The notes beneath the pieces are model-generated. The model was not told the origin of the DNA and did not search any database. It saw only the letters and a program-made list of their open reading frames with translations. From contig DVHR01000019.1 in assembly GCA_018711925.1 (NCBI GenBank), positions 1 through 34,678 on the forward strand: a stretch of 34,678 nt of DNA, in the 5' to 3' direction. The DNA comes from Candidatus Coprenecus pullicola (GTDB lineage Bacteria > Bacteroidota > Bacteroidia > Bacteroidales > UBA932). The stretch's first letter is position 1. Every line of letters begins with the position of its first letter. Below are positions 15,466-22,875 of this stretch, in pieces. A program made the translations under genes and the position numbers.

Positions 15466-16829
15466 TCTGAAGCCAGGACGGCCTCAGACGCTGTCCTGGC
15501 CTCCTCAAACTTCTGCTTCATCGTGGGATTCTTATAAGTCAGCTTGCGGATGGTAAGATCCTGGACATCCTGATTGGCCAGCCGCAAGTTGTTTTCTGAA
15601 CCCAGAAGACTGGATTTCAGTTTCTGCAGCTTGGTGATAGTATCATCTATGTATTTAATGGCTTCCTCAAACTTTTCCGCAGACTTCGTATAATGCCTTC
15701 CGAACTGATCCTGGAATGTCTTGAGTTTGTTTTCGAAATTGGTCACATCCAGCTCCCTGCTCTTTACCTCCGCCAGCTGCCTCTTGTACTCCAGGCTCTT
15801 CCTGGAAGTCTGCACCAGAAGCGTGATTATCGGAACGAAAAACTGGGGACGGACGACATACATCTTCGGGTAGCGGTGCGAGACATCGACTATACCGCCG
15901 TTGTACAGGTCACTCTCGGGCTCCAGCAGAGACACCAGCACGGCGAACTCGCAGCTCTTCTTTCGACGGTCCTCATCCAGTTTCTTGAAAAAATCCTCAT
16001 TTTTGTGCTTCGTCGCTGTAGTATCCACCTCGTTCTTCATCTCGAACATGATGGACACATACTCCTCATTGCCTTCAAAGTCACGGAAGATAAAGTCGCC
16101 CTTCGTCCCTTCGGCCACCTCATTGTCCTTTTCAAAGTATGCTGAGGGCATAAACGGCCTCAAATGCTGGGCAAAAAGAGTCCTGCAGTGGGCCTCCAGG
16201 CTCTCCCCTATCATCTTGGTACTCATCCGCAGCTTCATGTCCTTGTAGTAATCCACCTGTTCCTGCTTGACTCTCAGCTCATTCTCATAACGCTTAGTCA
16301 AGTCCTGCTCCCTCTCGTGAGACTTGAATTTCTCCAGCTCCAGCTCCGAGTTGAGCTGCAGGATGCTGTTTTCCTTTTCCTGAAGAGCCTGCCTGGCCTT
16401 ACCCTGTTCCTCCATCACTGCGATTCTCACCTTGTCCTCCCCCTGCTTTACCGCAGCCTGCAACTCCGCGATAGCCTTGTCCTTCTCCGCCAGAGCTACA
16501 CTGCGTTCCGAATCCTTCTGCGCCGCTATATTGTCCAGCATAACCCTGAGACGTGAGGTCTCCTTTTCCATCTCGCCTTTGAGACGGCTGATTTCAATAT
16601 CCTTCGCACTGAGTTCCTGCTGCTTGACAGTCAGTTTCTTCTCAAAGTCCTGCTCTGCTCTAGCCGCACTGAGCTCCTGCTCCGACCTGCGCCTGGCCTC
16701 CATCTCGTTCACGCGCCGCTCGAGCTCCTCCCTGAACTCCGCATTCTTCACCTGATTTACGATGGATGCGTAATCCGCCTCGTCCACCTGGAATACATTC
16801 CCGCATTTGGGACACTTCAATTCTTTCAT
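15459..16829 (-). CDS. DUF2130 protein: zinc-ribbon, coiled coil and PD-(D/E)XK-like nuclease
   Basis: A 456-residue protein. It opens with a zinc-ribbon half (CPKCGNVF, residues 5-12), has a long charged coiled coil to about 215, then the DUF2130 domain (about 220-350). GTKGDFIFRDFEGNEEYVSI followed by MFEMKNE supplies the Asp and ExK of a PD-(D/E)XK-type active site. DUF2130 proteins are predicted nucleases of unknown role. The gene starts 9 bases after the RpoN-like gene and is presumably transcribed with it from the -24/-12-like promoter. That makes it the likely effector or partner of that regulator, opposite the PARG gene. Confidence 0.8.
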   Translation of the reverse strand: MKELKCPKCGNVFQVDEADYASIVNQVKNAEFREELERRVNEMEARRRSEQELSAARAEQDFEKKLTVKQQELSAKDIEISRLKGEMEKETSRLRVMLDNIAAQKDSERSVALAEKDKAIAELQAAVKQGEDKVRIAVMEEQGKARQALQEKENSILQLNSELELEKFKSHEREQDLTKRYENELRVKQEQVDYYKDMKLRMSTKMIGESLEAHCRTLFAQHLRPFMPSAYFEKDNEVAEGTKGDFIFRDFEGNEEYVSIMFEMKNEVDTTATKHKNEDFFKKLDEDRRKKSCEFAVLVSLLEPESDLYNGGIVDVSHRYPKMYVVRPQFFVPIITLLVQTSRKSLEYKRQLAEVKSRELDVTNFENKLKTFQDQFGRHYTKSAEKFEEAIKYIDDTITKLQKLKSSLLGSENNLRLANQDVQDLTIRKLTYKNPTMKQKFEEARTASEAVLASDQ

Positions 16830-16838
16830 AATGTATAT

Positions 16839-17726
16839 CTATTTAACCGTTTCTTCTTTTCTATCCCGCGCCACAGGGATGCCAAGCTGCATACGGTATT
16901 TGGCAACAGTCCTGCGGGCTATGACATAGCCCATATCTGTCAGTACATCGACCATACCGTCATCCGTAAGAGGATTGCTTTTATCCTCGTCCGCTATGAT
17001 GCTCCTGATATCTTCCTCCAACACGCGTGACGAGACCCTGCCTCCGGACTTTTCTATACCCTCTGAGAAAAAATATTTCAAGTTATAGCGTCCATACTCA
17101 GTAACTACCACCTTGCCGCTGACCGCACGGGAGACAGTAGACTTGTCCAGCCCCGTTTTCTCCTCAATGTCATTGAGCATCATCGGTTTCAGGGAAGACA
17201 CCCTGCCAGTCTCAAAGAAGTCCTTCTGAAAGTTCACGATGGCCCTCAGCGTACAGGAAAGGGTATTCTGATGACTGGCACTCACTCCATCGTACATCCC
17301 GGGCATACCCAGCACCAACTTCCCGTTTTCATTCCTGACAGTAAAACAATTATCCTCATGTACATACTCTTCCTCCATCTCACCAACCACCATCATCCGG
17401 CCCTTATCTGCGTCTCCATACTCGCCTTTTCGGCATTTCTGATCATCCGCCGGGCAGGCATCCGGGGCAAAGTTTTTGTCAATATGGATATCAAGCGGGG
17501 ATCCGGGGACGTATTCTATTCTCAGCGACACCTTATGTCCGATGAGCGAAAGTAAAGGAGTGACTGCCTCACGCAATGACGGGCAGACCTCTTCCTGCAG
17601 GACCTTTTCTTCCAGTTCATTGAGGATTTTATCCACATCGCCGACAGGTGCCCCTTCCTTCCGCAGGATATCCAGGGCACGGTTGATTTCGGCCAGTCTT
17701 TCACTTGCTTTTTTATTCACTGTCAT
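16839..17726 (-). CDS. Short RpoN-like protein: sigma-54 DNA-binding half without region I
   Basis: A 295-residue protein whose second half aligns by eye with RpoN. TLSCTLRAIVNFQKDFFETG (155-174) and SLKPMMLNDIEEKTGLDKST match the end of the core-binding region and its HTH. TEYGRYNLKYFFSEGI follows, then the RpoN box ARRTVAKYR at 270-278. Full-length RpoN is normally 430-490 residues. The glutamine-rich region I needed for activator response is absent, as is much of core-binding; residues 1-150 are an unrelated domain I do not recognise. The start at MTVNKK follows the -24/-12-like site at 17759-17774. It may act as a repressor or competitor at -24/-12 sites rather than a true sigma factor. 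Confidence 0.8.
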   Translation of the reverse strand: MTVNKKASERLAEINRALDILRKEGAPVGDVDKILNELEEKVLQEEVCPSLREAVTPLLSLIGHKVSLRIEYVPGSPLDIHIDKNFAPDACPADDQKCRKGEYGDADKGRMMVVGEMEEEYVHEDNCFTVRNENGKLVLGMPGMYDGVSASHQNTLSCTLRAIVNFQKDFFETGRVSSLKPMMLNDIEEKTGLDKSTVSRAVSGKVVVTEYGRYNLKYFFSEGIEKSGGRVSSRVLEEDIRSIIADEDKSNPLTDDGMVDVLTDMGYVIARRTVAKYRMQLGIPVARDRKEETVK

Positions 17727-17736
17727 ATTCCGTTTA

Positions 17737-17775
17737 GTTATGCCAACGCCCCTATTCTTGCAAATGTTATGCCAA
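17737..17775. repeat. Direct repeat GTTATGCCAA x2
   Basis: GTTATGCCAA occurs at 17737-17746 and 17766-17775, 29 bases apart. The second copy contains the -24 half of the minus-strand sigma-54-like promoter. The first lies just past the predicted start of transcription and lacks a -12 half. It could be a second binding site for the RpoN-like protein. Confidence 0.55.
17759..17774 (-). promoter_or_regulatory. Sigma-54-type -24/-12 promoter of the RpoN-like/DUF2130 unit
   Basis: Minus strand TGGCAT-AACAT-TTGCA fits the consensus TGGCAC-N5-TTGCW with one change. The ATG at 17726 follows after about 20 transcribed bases. A vegetative -7 box would need a mismatch here (AACATTTG) and no -33 is seen. 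Confidence 0.6.
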
Positions 17776-17816
17776 GCAATCTTCAATCCTATGAAATTGC
17801 GCAAACCTATTGCGTC

Positions 17817-17832
17817 TGGCACAATATTTGCT
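17817..17832 (+). promoter_or_regulatory. Sigma-54-type -24/-12 promoter of the PARG gene
   Basis: TGGCAC-AATAT-TTGCT is a perfect match to TGGCAC-N5-TTGCW. The ATG at 17869 lies about 25 bases after the predicted start of transcription. A near-match to the vegetative -7 (AATATTTG) overlaps it, but no -33 element is present at 19-21 bases. Confidence 0.65.
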
Positions 17833-17868
17833 ATGATTAACAGCAAGCTATCACTTAAAACCTCAACT

Positions 17869-19227
17869 ATGTACAACAGACGATTTACACCGGAAAGAAT
17901 CACCCATCTCTCAGAAAATGAAATATTTGTCTTCGGCTCCAATCTTGCCGGGGCGCATGGCGGAGGAGCAGCGCGCACAGCCCTCGAGCACTTCGGAGCC
18001 GTCTGGGGCACAGGCGTCGGCCTGCAGGGACAGAGCTACGCGATACCCACCATGCACGGGGGCACGGATGCCATCAGACCGTATGTGGACCAATTCATCC
18101 AGTTCGCGGCCGAGCATCCGCAATACACCTTCCTGGTAACCAGGATAGGATGCGGCATAGCGGCCTTCTCAGCCGACGACATCGCACCGCTGTTCGCAAA
18201 AGCCATTGATCTGGAGAACATAATACTGCCCAAGGACTTTGTGGATGCCATACAGAGCACCCAGGACAAGCCGGACACCGCAACATGGACAGCGGAGTCG
18301 AGAACTGATTTCATAAATCGGTACACCTCACTGATGCAAAAAGTCAAAAACGGCGACAAGAGCTGTTACTACAGAATAAGGGAGATGCGTGCCGACATAT
18401 TCCAAAATACCATCGCATTGGTCAACCAAGGATTCTACATTACTGAGAGCGGCAGGAAAATCGTCCTGGACAATGACAGAATGCTTTCCGGCACAAAATT
18501 CTATTCAAAGCAATTCGATGTTTGCGATATCCCGGCAATCAACGGCCGCACGACCATCGAGGTCGTAGATACGGACTGTATGCTGGAGGGAATCAGACTG
18601 CTGGACGAAGGCTACCGTCCTGCCGTCCTCAATATGGCGAACCGGAGCACCCCGGGCGGCGGTGTTCTGAACGGAGCCGGCGCACAGGAAGAAACCATCT
18701 TCAGGAGAACGAACATATTCCGCTCACTATATCAGTTTGCCCCCTCCGCAGAAGACTACGGCATCAGGAAATCAAGCCTCCAATACCCCATGGACCGGAA
18801 CTTCGGAGGCATCTATACCCCTTCGGTCACAGTATTCCGAGAAGAAGAACGCAATGGCTTCCGTCTGATGGAAGAGCCCCGCGAGCTGGACTTCATATCC
18901 GTAGCCGGCATGAACCGCCCGGATCTCAAGCTCAATGGGATGATCGTAGACCACTTGGTCGAGCCCATCCGCCACAAGATCCGCACCATCCTGCGCATAG
19001 GCCTGGCACACGGCCACGACTCTCTGGTGCTCGGAGCCCTCGGATGCGGCGCCTTCCACAATCCCCCCGCTCAGATAGCCCGCCTCTTCCACGAAATCCT
19101 CATGGAAAAGGAGTTCGCCGACAAATACCGGTACATCTCCTTCGCCATCCTAGAGGACCACAACTCCCACAGAGACCACAACCGCGAGGGCAACTACCTG
19201 CCTTTCAAGCGGGAGTTTGAAATTTGA
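17869..19227 (+). CDS. Macro-like domain fused to microbial PARG (TIGR02452-type poly(ADP-ribose) glycohydrolase)
   Basis: A 452-residue two-part protein. Residues 15-125 (IFVFGSNLAGAHGGGAA, GQSYAIPTMHGG, VTRIGCGIAAF) match a macro-like family often found as a stand-alone protein. Residues 145-450 are a microbial-type PARG domain: NMANRSTPGGGVLNGAGAQE places the ADP-ribose-binding GGG at 263-265 and the catalytic QEE at 273-275, and VLGALGCGAFHNPP follows near the end. The expected reaction is removal of ADP-ribose from proteins or nucleic acids. The start at MYNRRF lies after the -24/-12-like promoter; a more upstream ATG would precede the transcript. It is divergent from the RpoN-like gene. 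Confidence 0.85.
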   Translation: MYNRRFTPERITHLSENEIFVFGSNLAGAHGGGAARTALEHFGAVWGTGVGLQGQSYAIPTMHGGTDAIRPYVDQFIQFAAEHPQYTFLVTRIGCGIAAFSADDIAPLFAKAIDLENIILPKDFVDAIQSTQDKPDTATWTAESRTDFINRYTSLMQKVKNGDKSCYYRIREMRADIFQNTIALVNQGFYITESGRKIVLDNDRMLSGTKFYSKQFDVCDIPAINGRTTIEVVDTDCMLEGIRLLDEGYRPAVLNMANRSTPGGGVLNGAGAQEETIFRRTNIFRSLYQFAPSAEDYGIRKSSLQYPMDRNFGGIYTPSVTVFREEERNGFRLMEEPRELDFISVAGMNRPDLKLNGMIVDHLVEPIRHKIRTILRIGLAHGHDSLVLGALGCGAFHNPPAQIARLFHEILMEKEFADKYRYISFAILEDHNSHRDHNREGNYLPFKREFEI

Positions 19228-19245
19228 GTTTTTTCAGATTTTCGG

Positions 19246-19253
19246 TATATTTG
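19246..19253 (+). promoter_or_regulatory. -7 element TATATTTG of the Fic locus
   Basis: An exact TAnnTTTG match 18 bases after the PARG stop. No ATG in the Fic frame follows it before conserved Fic sequence, which fits a decayed 5' end. Confidence 0.5.
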
Positions 19254-20147
19254 CAGAAAATCGCGCTCAAAGGTATACACTATCTACCTTTAGGAATGAT
19301 TTCCTGCAAATAATTTATTGCCGTCGGTTCACCATAGATTTCAACTATAACAGCAACCACATAGAAGGCAACACCCTTACATACGGCCAGACAGAAATAC
19401 TCCTTCTTTTCGGAAAAATCATAGGTGAGGCCGACGCAAAGGACGTGCAGGAAATGACTGCAAGCAACGCCGGCCTCCGTATGATGACCGAAGAGGCCAA
19501 GCTGAGGGACATCCCGCTGACACAGAATTTTATCCGGGCGCTTCACAAAACCCTACTGCGTGAAGACTACACGGTATACAGTAATCTTCCGGGAGGCCGG
19601 ACAACATGACTATACAATCCACGCCGGAGAGTACAAGACCAGACCCAACAGTGTCATAACAAGGTATGGAGACAGGTTTGAATATGTCTCTCCTGAAGAG
19701 ACACAGGCCCTTATGACCGATTTGGTCAACTGGTACAACGAGGCCGAACATTCCGGAAAATTCACACCCGTCGAGCTGGCAGCACTGTTCCATTACCGAT
19801 ATATCCGCATTCACCCGTTTGAAGACGGGAACGGGCGCATAGCACGCCTGATGACGAACTACATCCTTACACGTCACGACTATCCGATGATTGTCGTCAG
19901 AAGCCGCAAGAAAAATGAATATCTGGAAGCTCTCCACAAAACTGACCTCACGGTAGGCTCAAGTCCGTCACTTGGAGCACATGCGTCCAAACGCGACATA
20001 CAGCAGTTCCTGACATACTTCTCCAGGCTGTTCGTCGAGGAGGTGACCTACAGCATCCGCTTTCTGACCGAGCGCGGCGACAATATCTGGTGGTTTGACG
20101 GCCAGCGGATCAACTTCCGCAGCGCCAGCACCATGTCGGAGAGGTAG
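19254..20147 (+). pseudogene. Fic-family AMP transferase, frameshifted and truncated
   Basis: Two overlapping frames make one Fic protein. The first (to 19609) carries the inhibitory-helix motif SNHIEGN and ends LPGGRTT. The second continues HDYTIHAGEYKTRPNSV and holds the full catalytic motif HPFEDGNGRIAR. One missing base near 19605-19610 (aacaacatgac region) explains the switch. The 5' end has no ATG in frame after the promoter; the open frame reaches a TTG at 19217. The 3' end stops within the C-terminal wing (GDNIWWFDGQRINFRSAST), where it runs into the RtcB gene from the other strand. Fic enzymes AMPylate proteins and some act as toxins; this copy is very probably dead. Confidence 0.8.
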
Positions 20148-20833
20148 CCGCGGAGCGCGTCGCCCCACAGGTATCCGGCATACTGCGCACGCTTGGGATT
20201 GGCTGCGATGCCGTGCCAGTGGTTCGCCACCTTCACCCCGAGATTCCTTGACCCCGTGTGAACGGTCAGCCACCCCTCCCCCGTCGTATCGTCCTCTCCG
20301 TACTCGATGAAGTGGTTGCCGCCGCCAAGAGTGCCCAGACTCTTGTAGAAGATGCCCTCCTGAAGCTTGATACGGCGGCAGAAGTCCGTCACATAGCGGA
20401 CGTCGATACGCGGTGCCTCATCGATCAGATCAGGAGCAACAGAGCGGGCTCTCTGATAATGCGAGTTCAGAAAGCGAAACAATTCCTTCTCGTTGATGCT
20501 GTTCTTCTCACAGATCTCCGTACCGGTGGGCACTGTCTCCCGGATCCTGTGGTCCAGCAGGGCGAAATCCTCCGGGCTGACCGTAGCTGTAAGCCTGTGC
20601 ATCGAGACGGTGCACCCGATGTCCACTCCGACATGGTCCGGATTGACGTATGGTCCTATCCGGTACACCGTGCCCACATTGCACGAGTTCCCCGCATGCA
20701 CGTCCGGCATCTGTGCTATCCGCACGCCGTCGAAGGCCGGGCTGTCGCACTGCTCCCTCACCCACTGGAGGGCCGCCTCCTCTATGTCGTCGGTGAAGAC
20801 CTCCGCCGACGTGTACCTGCCTGTAACTATCAT
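20048..20833 (-). pseudogene. rtcB: RtcB RNA ligase, truncated at about residue 235
   Basis: The frame encodes the N-terminal part of RtcB: MPDVHAG and GVDIGCTVS (metal-binding Asp and Cys), LGGGNHFIE and HTGSRNLG (metal-binding His residues). Native RtcB sequence runs to LRGYLSDMVLA (about residue 237). The remaining 24 residues are antisense Fic sequence. Known RtcB enzymes of about 380-480 residues carry the guanylylated histidine in the missing C-terminal part, so this protein cannot complete ligation. It starts 30 bases after the ADP-ribosyltransferase-like gene and is the last gene of that operon. RtcB normally heals or joins RNA ends, so the intact ancestor may have served RNA repair alongside its neighbours. 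Confidence 0.85.
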
Positions 20834-20862
20834 ACTTAACTGGATTTACCGCTGTTCATACA

Positions 20863-21426
20863 CTATCTCGCCTGCACTTCAGAGCCCTCTACGAGCTGCT
20901 TTTTCTGGTCCAGGCTGACCCTGTCCACCTTGACGATACGTACCTTTGCGGCATTGAACACGGCGCGGTTGGTACCGAGAGCCGGATTCTTCCAGTTGTA
21001 GGGCCAGATGACATAATCCACGCCTATACTGTCCAGAAATTCGGCGGCGGCCTTCTCCCCCGCCAGATCCACCTTACCACCCAGAGTCTTCGCCAGCCAC
21101 TTGCGGAACTCCTTGCCGTCTCCGCTCACTTTTTCCGGCACGCTCTGTCCCAGCGCAGTTTCGGTACGCTGAAGCACAGCCTCACAGACCGGCTGCTTAA
21201 AGGCGATGTGATTATCCCCGCGCAGAGCCGGAATTTCCACTGTATAGACATAGTTGGCAGCAGCGCTGTCATCGCAGGCCGAATAGTGAGCCGCCGACTT
21301 ATAACTGGAAGTCACATAGACTCCGTAACCGAACTTGACCTTGCCGTCCCCCTCCAGGACGTGCGAGAGGTCGAACTCCGCGAAAAGGCGCGGAGAACCG
21401 TGATAAAAAATCTCAAAATTTTTCAT
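20863..21426 (-). CDS. Small ADP-ribosyltransferase-like protein (polyvalent ART-like)
   Basis: A 187-residue protein. FEIFYHGSPRLF (His 9), KFGYGVYVTSSYKSAAHYS (about 31-49, Tyr 37), ANYVYTVEIP, and a C-terminal GTNRAVFNAAKVRIVKVDRV (about 151-170) reproduce the H-Y-core layout of phage and polyvalent ADP-ribosyltransferases. The start at MKNFEIFYHG was chosen because the family begins a few residues before the His motif; it overlaps the NADAR gene by 14 bases. The likely role is NAD-dependent modification of a protein or nucleic acid, with NADAR as counter-enzyme. The target and a third catalytic residue cannot be read from sequence. Confidence 0.75.
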   Translation of the reverse strand: MKNFEIFYHGSPRLFAEFDLSHVLEGDGKVKFGYGVYVTSSYKSAAHYSACDDSAAANYVYTVEIPALRGDNHIAFKQPVCEAVLQRTETALGQSVPEKVSGDGKEFRKWLAKTLGGKVDLAGEKAAAEFLDSIGVDYVIWPYNWKNPALGTNRAVFNAAKVRIVKVDRVSLDQKKQLVEGSEVQAR

Positions 21427-22015
21427 GTTCATCAGTATTTTTAATGTATCCAATAAAATCAAAGGCATCCGCAGGCAAACTGTAATCCAGCCGGCCGTTG
21501 TCGCGCAGCTCCATAAGCAGCCGTCCAAGAAGATTAGGGCCTACGTAATGGTCACCCTGAAGCTTCACGCCCCAAGTATCAGCGTTTTTCTTCGGAAAAG
21601 AGGTCTGGTCCTCCACAATGCAACGGCCGCGGCTCTCCTCCAGCATCTCCCTGAAAGCCGCACTCTGCTCATATTTGCACTGAAGACAGTACTTCATCGC
21701 ATCGACTATCATCCTGCCCCAGTCTTCTCTTCTATGGGTCTTCTCCCACTTTTTGGCTGTCATCTTGGGATTGGCGGCACGATACACTGCCAGCACGGCC
21801 TCCCGGTCCCTGAACTTCATCAGCTGGAAGAGCTGCTCGGAAGTCCTGAACTCCACGCCGTCCAGCATGAGAGGCGTCCTGGCAAAATTGCTGAACAGCC
21901 CCCACGGCTCATTCACCTTATGCACAGTCACACATTCTTCCGCGGAATAGGTCTCCACCGAATAATACCTGGGATAGTACATCTTGATAAACGGGGCAAT
22001 GCTATAAAAGTTCAT
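21413..22015 (-). CDS. NADAR-domain protein (YbiA/ADP-ribose glycohydrolase family)
   Basis: A 200-residue protein with a 30-residue N-terminal extension and then the NADAR domain: EPWGLFSNFA (36-45), FRTSEQLFQLMKF (56-68), REDWGRMIVDAM (96-107), CIVEDQTS (132-139), DTWGVK and VGPNLLGRLLMEL. NADAR proteins act on riboflavin-pathway intermediates (YbiA) or remove ADP-ribose from guanine and serve as antitoxins to DarT-type toxins. The gene overlaps the ART-like gene by 14 bases, which strongly suggests a writer/eraser pair. It follows the two paralogous unknown genes after a 13-base gap. Confidence 0.85.
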   Translation of the reverse strand: MNFYSIAPFIKMYYPRYYSVETYSAEECVTVHKVNEPWGLFSNFARTPLMLDGVEFRTSEQLFQLMKFRDREAVLAVYRAANPKMTAKKWEKTHRREDWGRMIVDAMKYCLQCKYEQSAAFREMLEESRGRCIVEDQTSFPKKNADTWGVKLQGDHYVGPNLLGRLLMELRDNGRLDYSLPADAFDFIGYIKNTDEHEKF

Positions 22016-22028
22016 AATACACTAATAA

Positions 22029-22868
22029 TTAGCACAGATGTTCACTCTCCATAAAGTCATTCAGGGCCGCGACTATTCCATCGACATCAATGTCCGTGGA
22101 AAACCTCTTCTCCACAAATTCAGGGAAGAGGTTTGGAATACTTCTGGTGATATTCAAGATCATATTCAGTTCCAGGCCGTGCCTTTCCCTCGCATCGGCC
22201 AATGTAGGGGAACTCTTCTCCTTGAATGCCTCAATCCGCCGGTAATCGCTGATATATTCGTAATAAAGCTGCGACGCCTCGTCTTTTTTAAGCCGGAATA
22301 CAGCCTTGTACCATCTCCGCTTATATTCGGCAACCTGTCTCTCGGCCTTCTTACACCTATCATCCTCAGCCTCCTGGAACTTCTTCACCCGTAGGTAGAA
22401 CTGCCCCAGACAGCGGTCATACACCTCGAGAGAAGGCATTTCCTCCTTCAGGATGTCCACTGCCTCAGCAAGAGAATACACGTTCTCCGGCAGCACATCT
22501 CCGCGACGCACAGCAACTTCCGAAAGCGCTGACCGCAGGGAATTCCGCGAACCGGCATGGAACATCACTGTCTGTCCCGTCTGATCCACCGCCAGGCAGC
22601 GGTCATCGTACAGTCCGAGACCGCCCGAGACAAACCACACCAGCGACATAGAGTCATGATTATCAAAATGTACCGTCCACGGGCACTCATGCCACCAGCA
22701 GACATACTCCCCTAAGGTAATAGGGCTAAAACCACCTATGTAGGTCAGTTCATCCGGCAGCTCCACCTTCACATAGTACAGTCTCTCATCCCTGATAATC
22801 CTCTTCCTGTTCACCAGAAATAAAAACGCATTGTCCGTAAACTCGGCATTCATACTGCAAAAGCTCAT
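22029..22868 (-). CDS. Unknown protein B, paralogue of the upstream gene (279 aa)
   Basis: I do not recognise a family. Residues 9-80 hold EFTDNAFLFLVNRKRIIRDE, GGFSPITLGEYVCWW, ECPWTVHF and SMSLVWFVSG. The same order with similar residues occurs in the neighbouring 369-residue protein. The middle (about 160-220) is a charged coiled coil (KKFQEAEDDRCKKAERQVAEYKRRWY pattern with a shared RWYKAVF/NWYNALF step). The C-terminus shares a SIPNLFPEF/SLFPELL pattern. It lacks a signal peptide and membrane segments. It starts 7 bases after its paralogue and ends 13 bases before NADAR, so it belongs to the operon. It could form a hetero-complex with protein A. Confidence 0.65.
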   Translation of the reverse strand: MSFCSMNAEFTDNAFLFLVNRKRIIRDERLYYVKVELPDELTYIGGFSPITLGEYVCWWHECPWTVHFDNHDSMSLVWFVSGGLGLYDDRCLAVDQTGQTVMFHAGSRNSLRSALSEVAVRRGDVLPENVYSLAEAVDILKEEMPSLEVYDRCLGQFYLRVKKFQEAEDDRCKKAERQVAEYKRRWYKAVFRLKKDEASQLYYEYISDYRRIEAFKEKSSPTLADARERHGLELNMILNITRSIPNLFPEFVEKRFSTDIDVDGIVAALNDFMESEHLC

Positions 22869-22875
22869 AGTATCC

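Noticed and set aside
17476..17868. N-terminal extension of the PARG frame
   Set aside because: It runs antisense through the RpoN-like gene and upstream of the -24/-12-like promoter; the macro-like homology begins only after the ATG at 17869.
17727..18011. Extension of the RpoN-like protein at its N-terminus
   Set aside because: It would cross the shared intergenic control region and the PARG start; no homology supports it.
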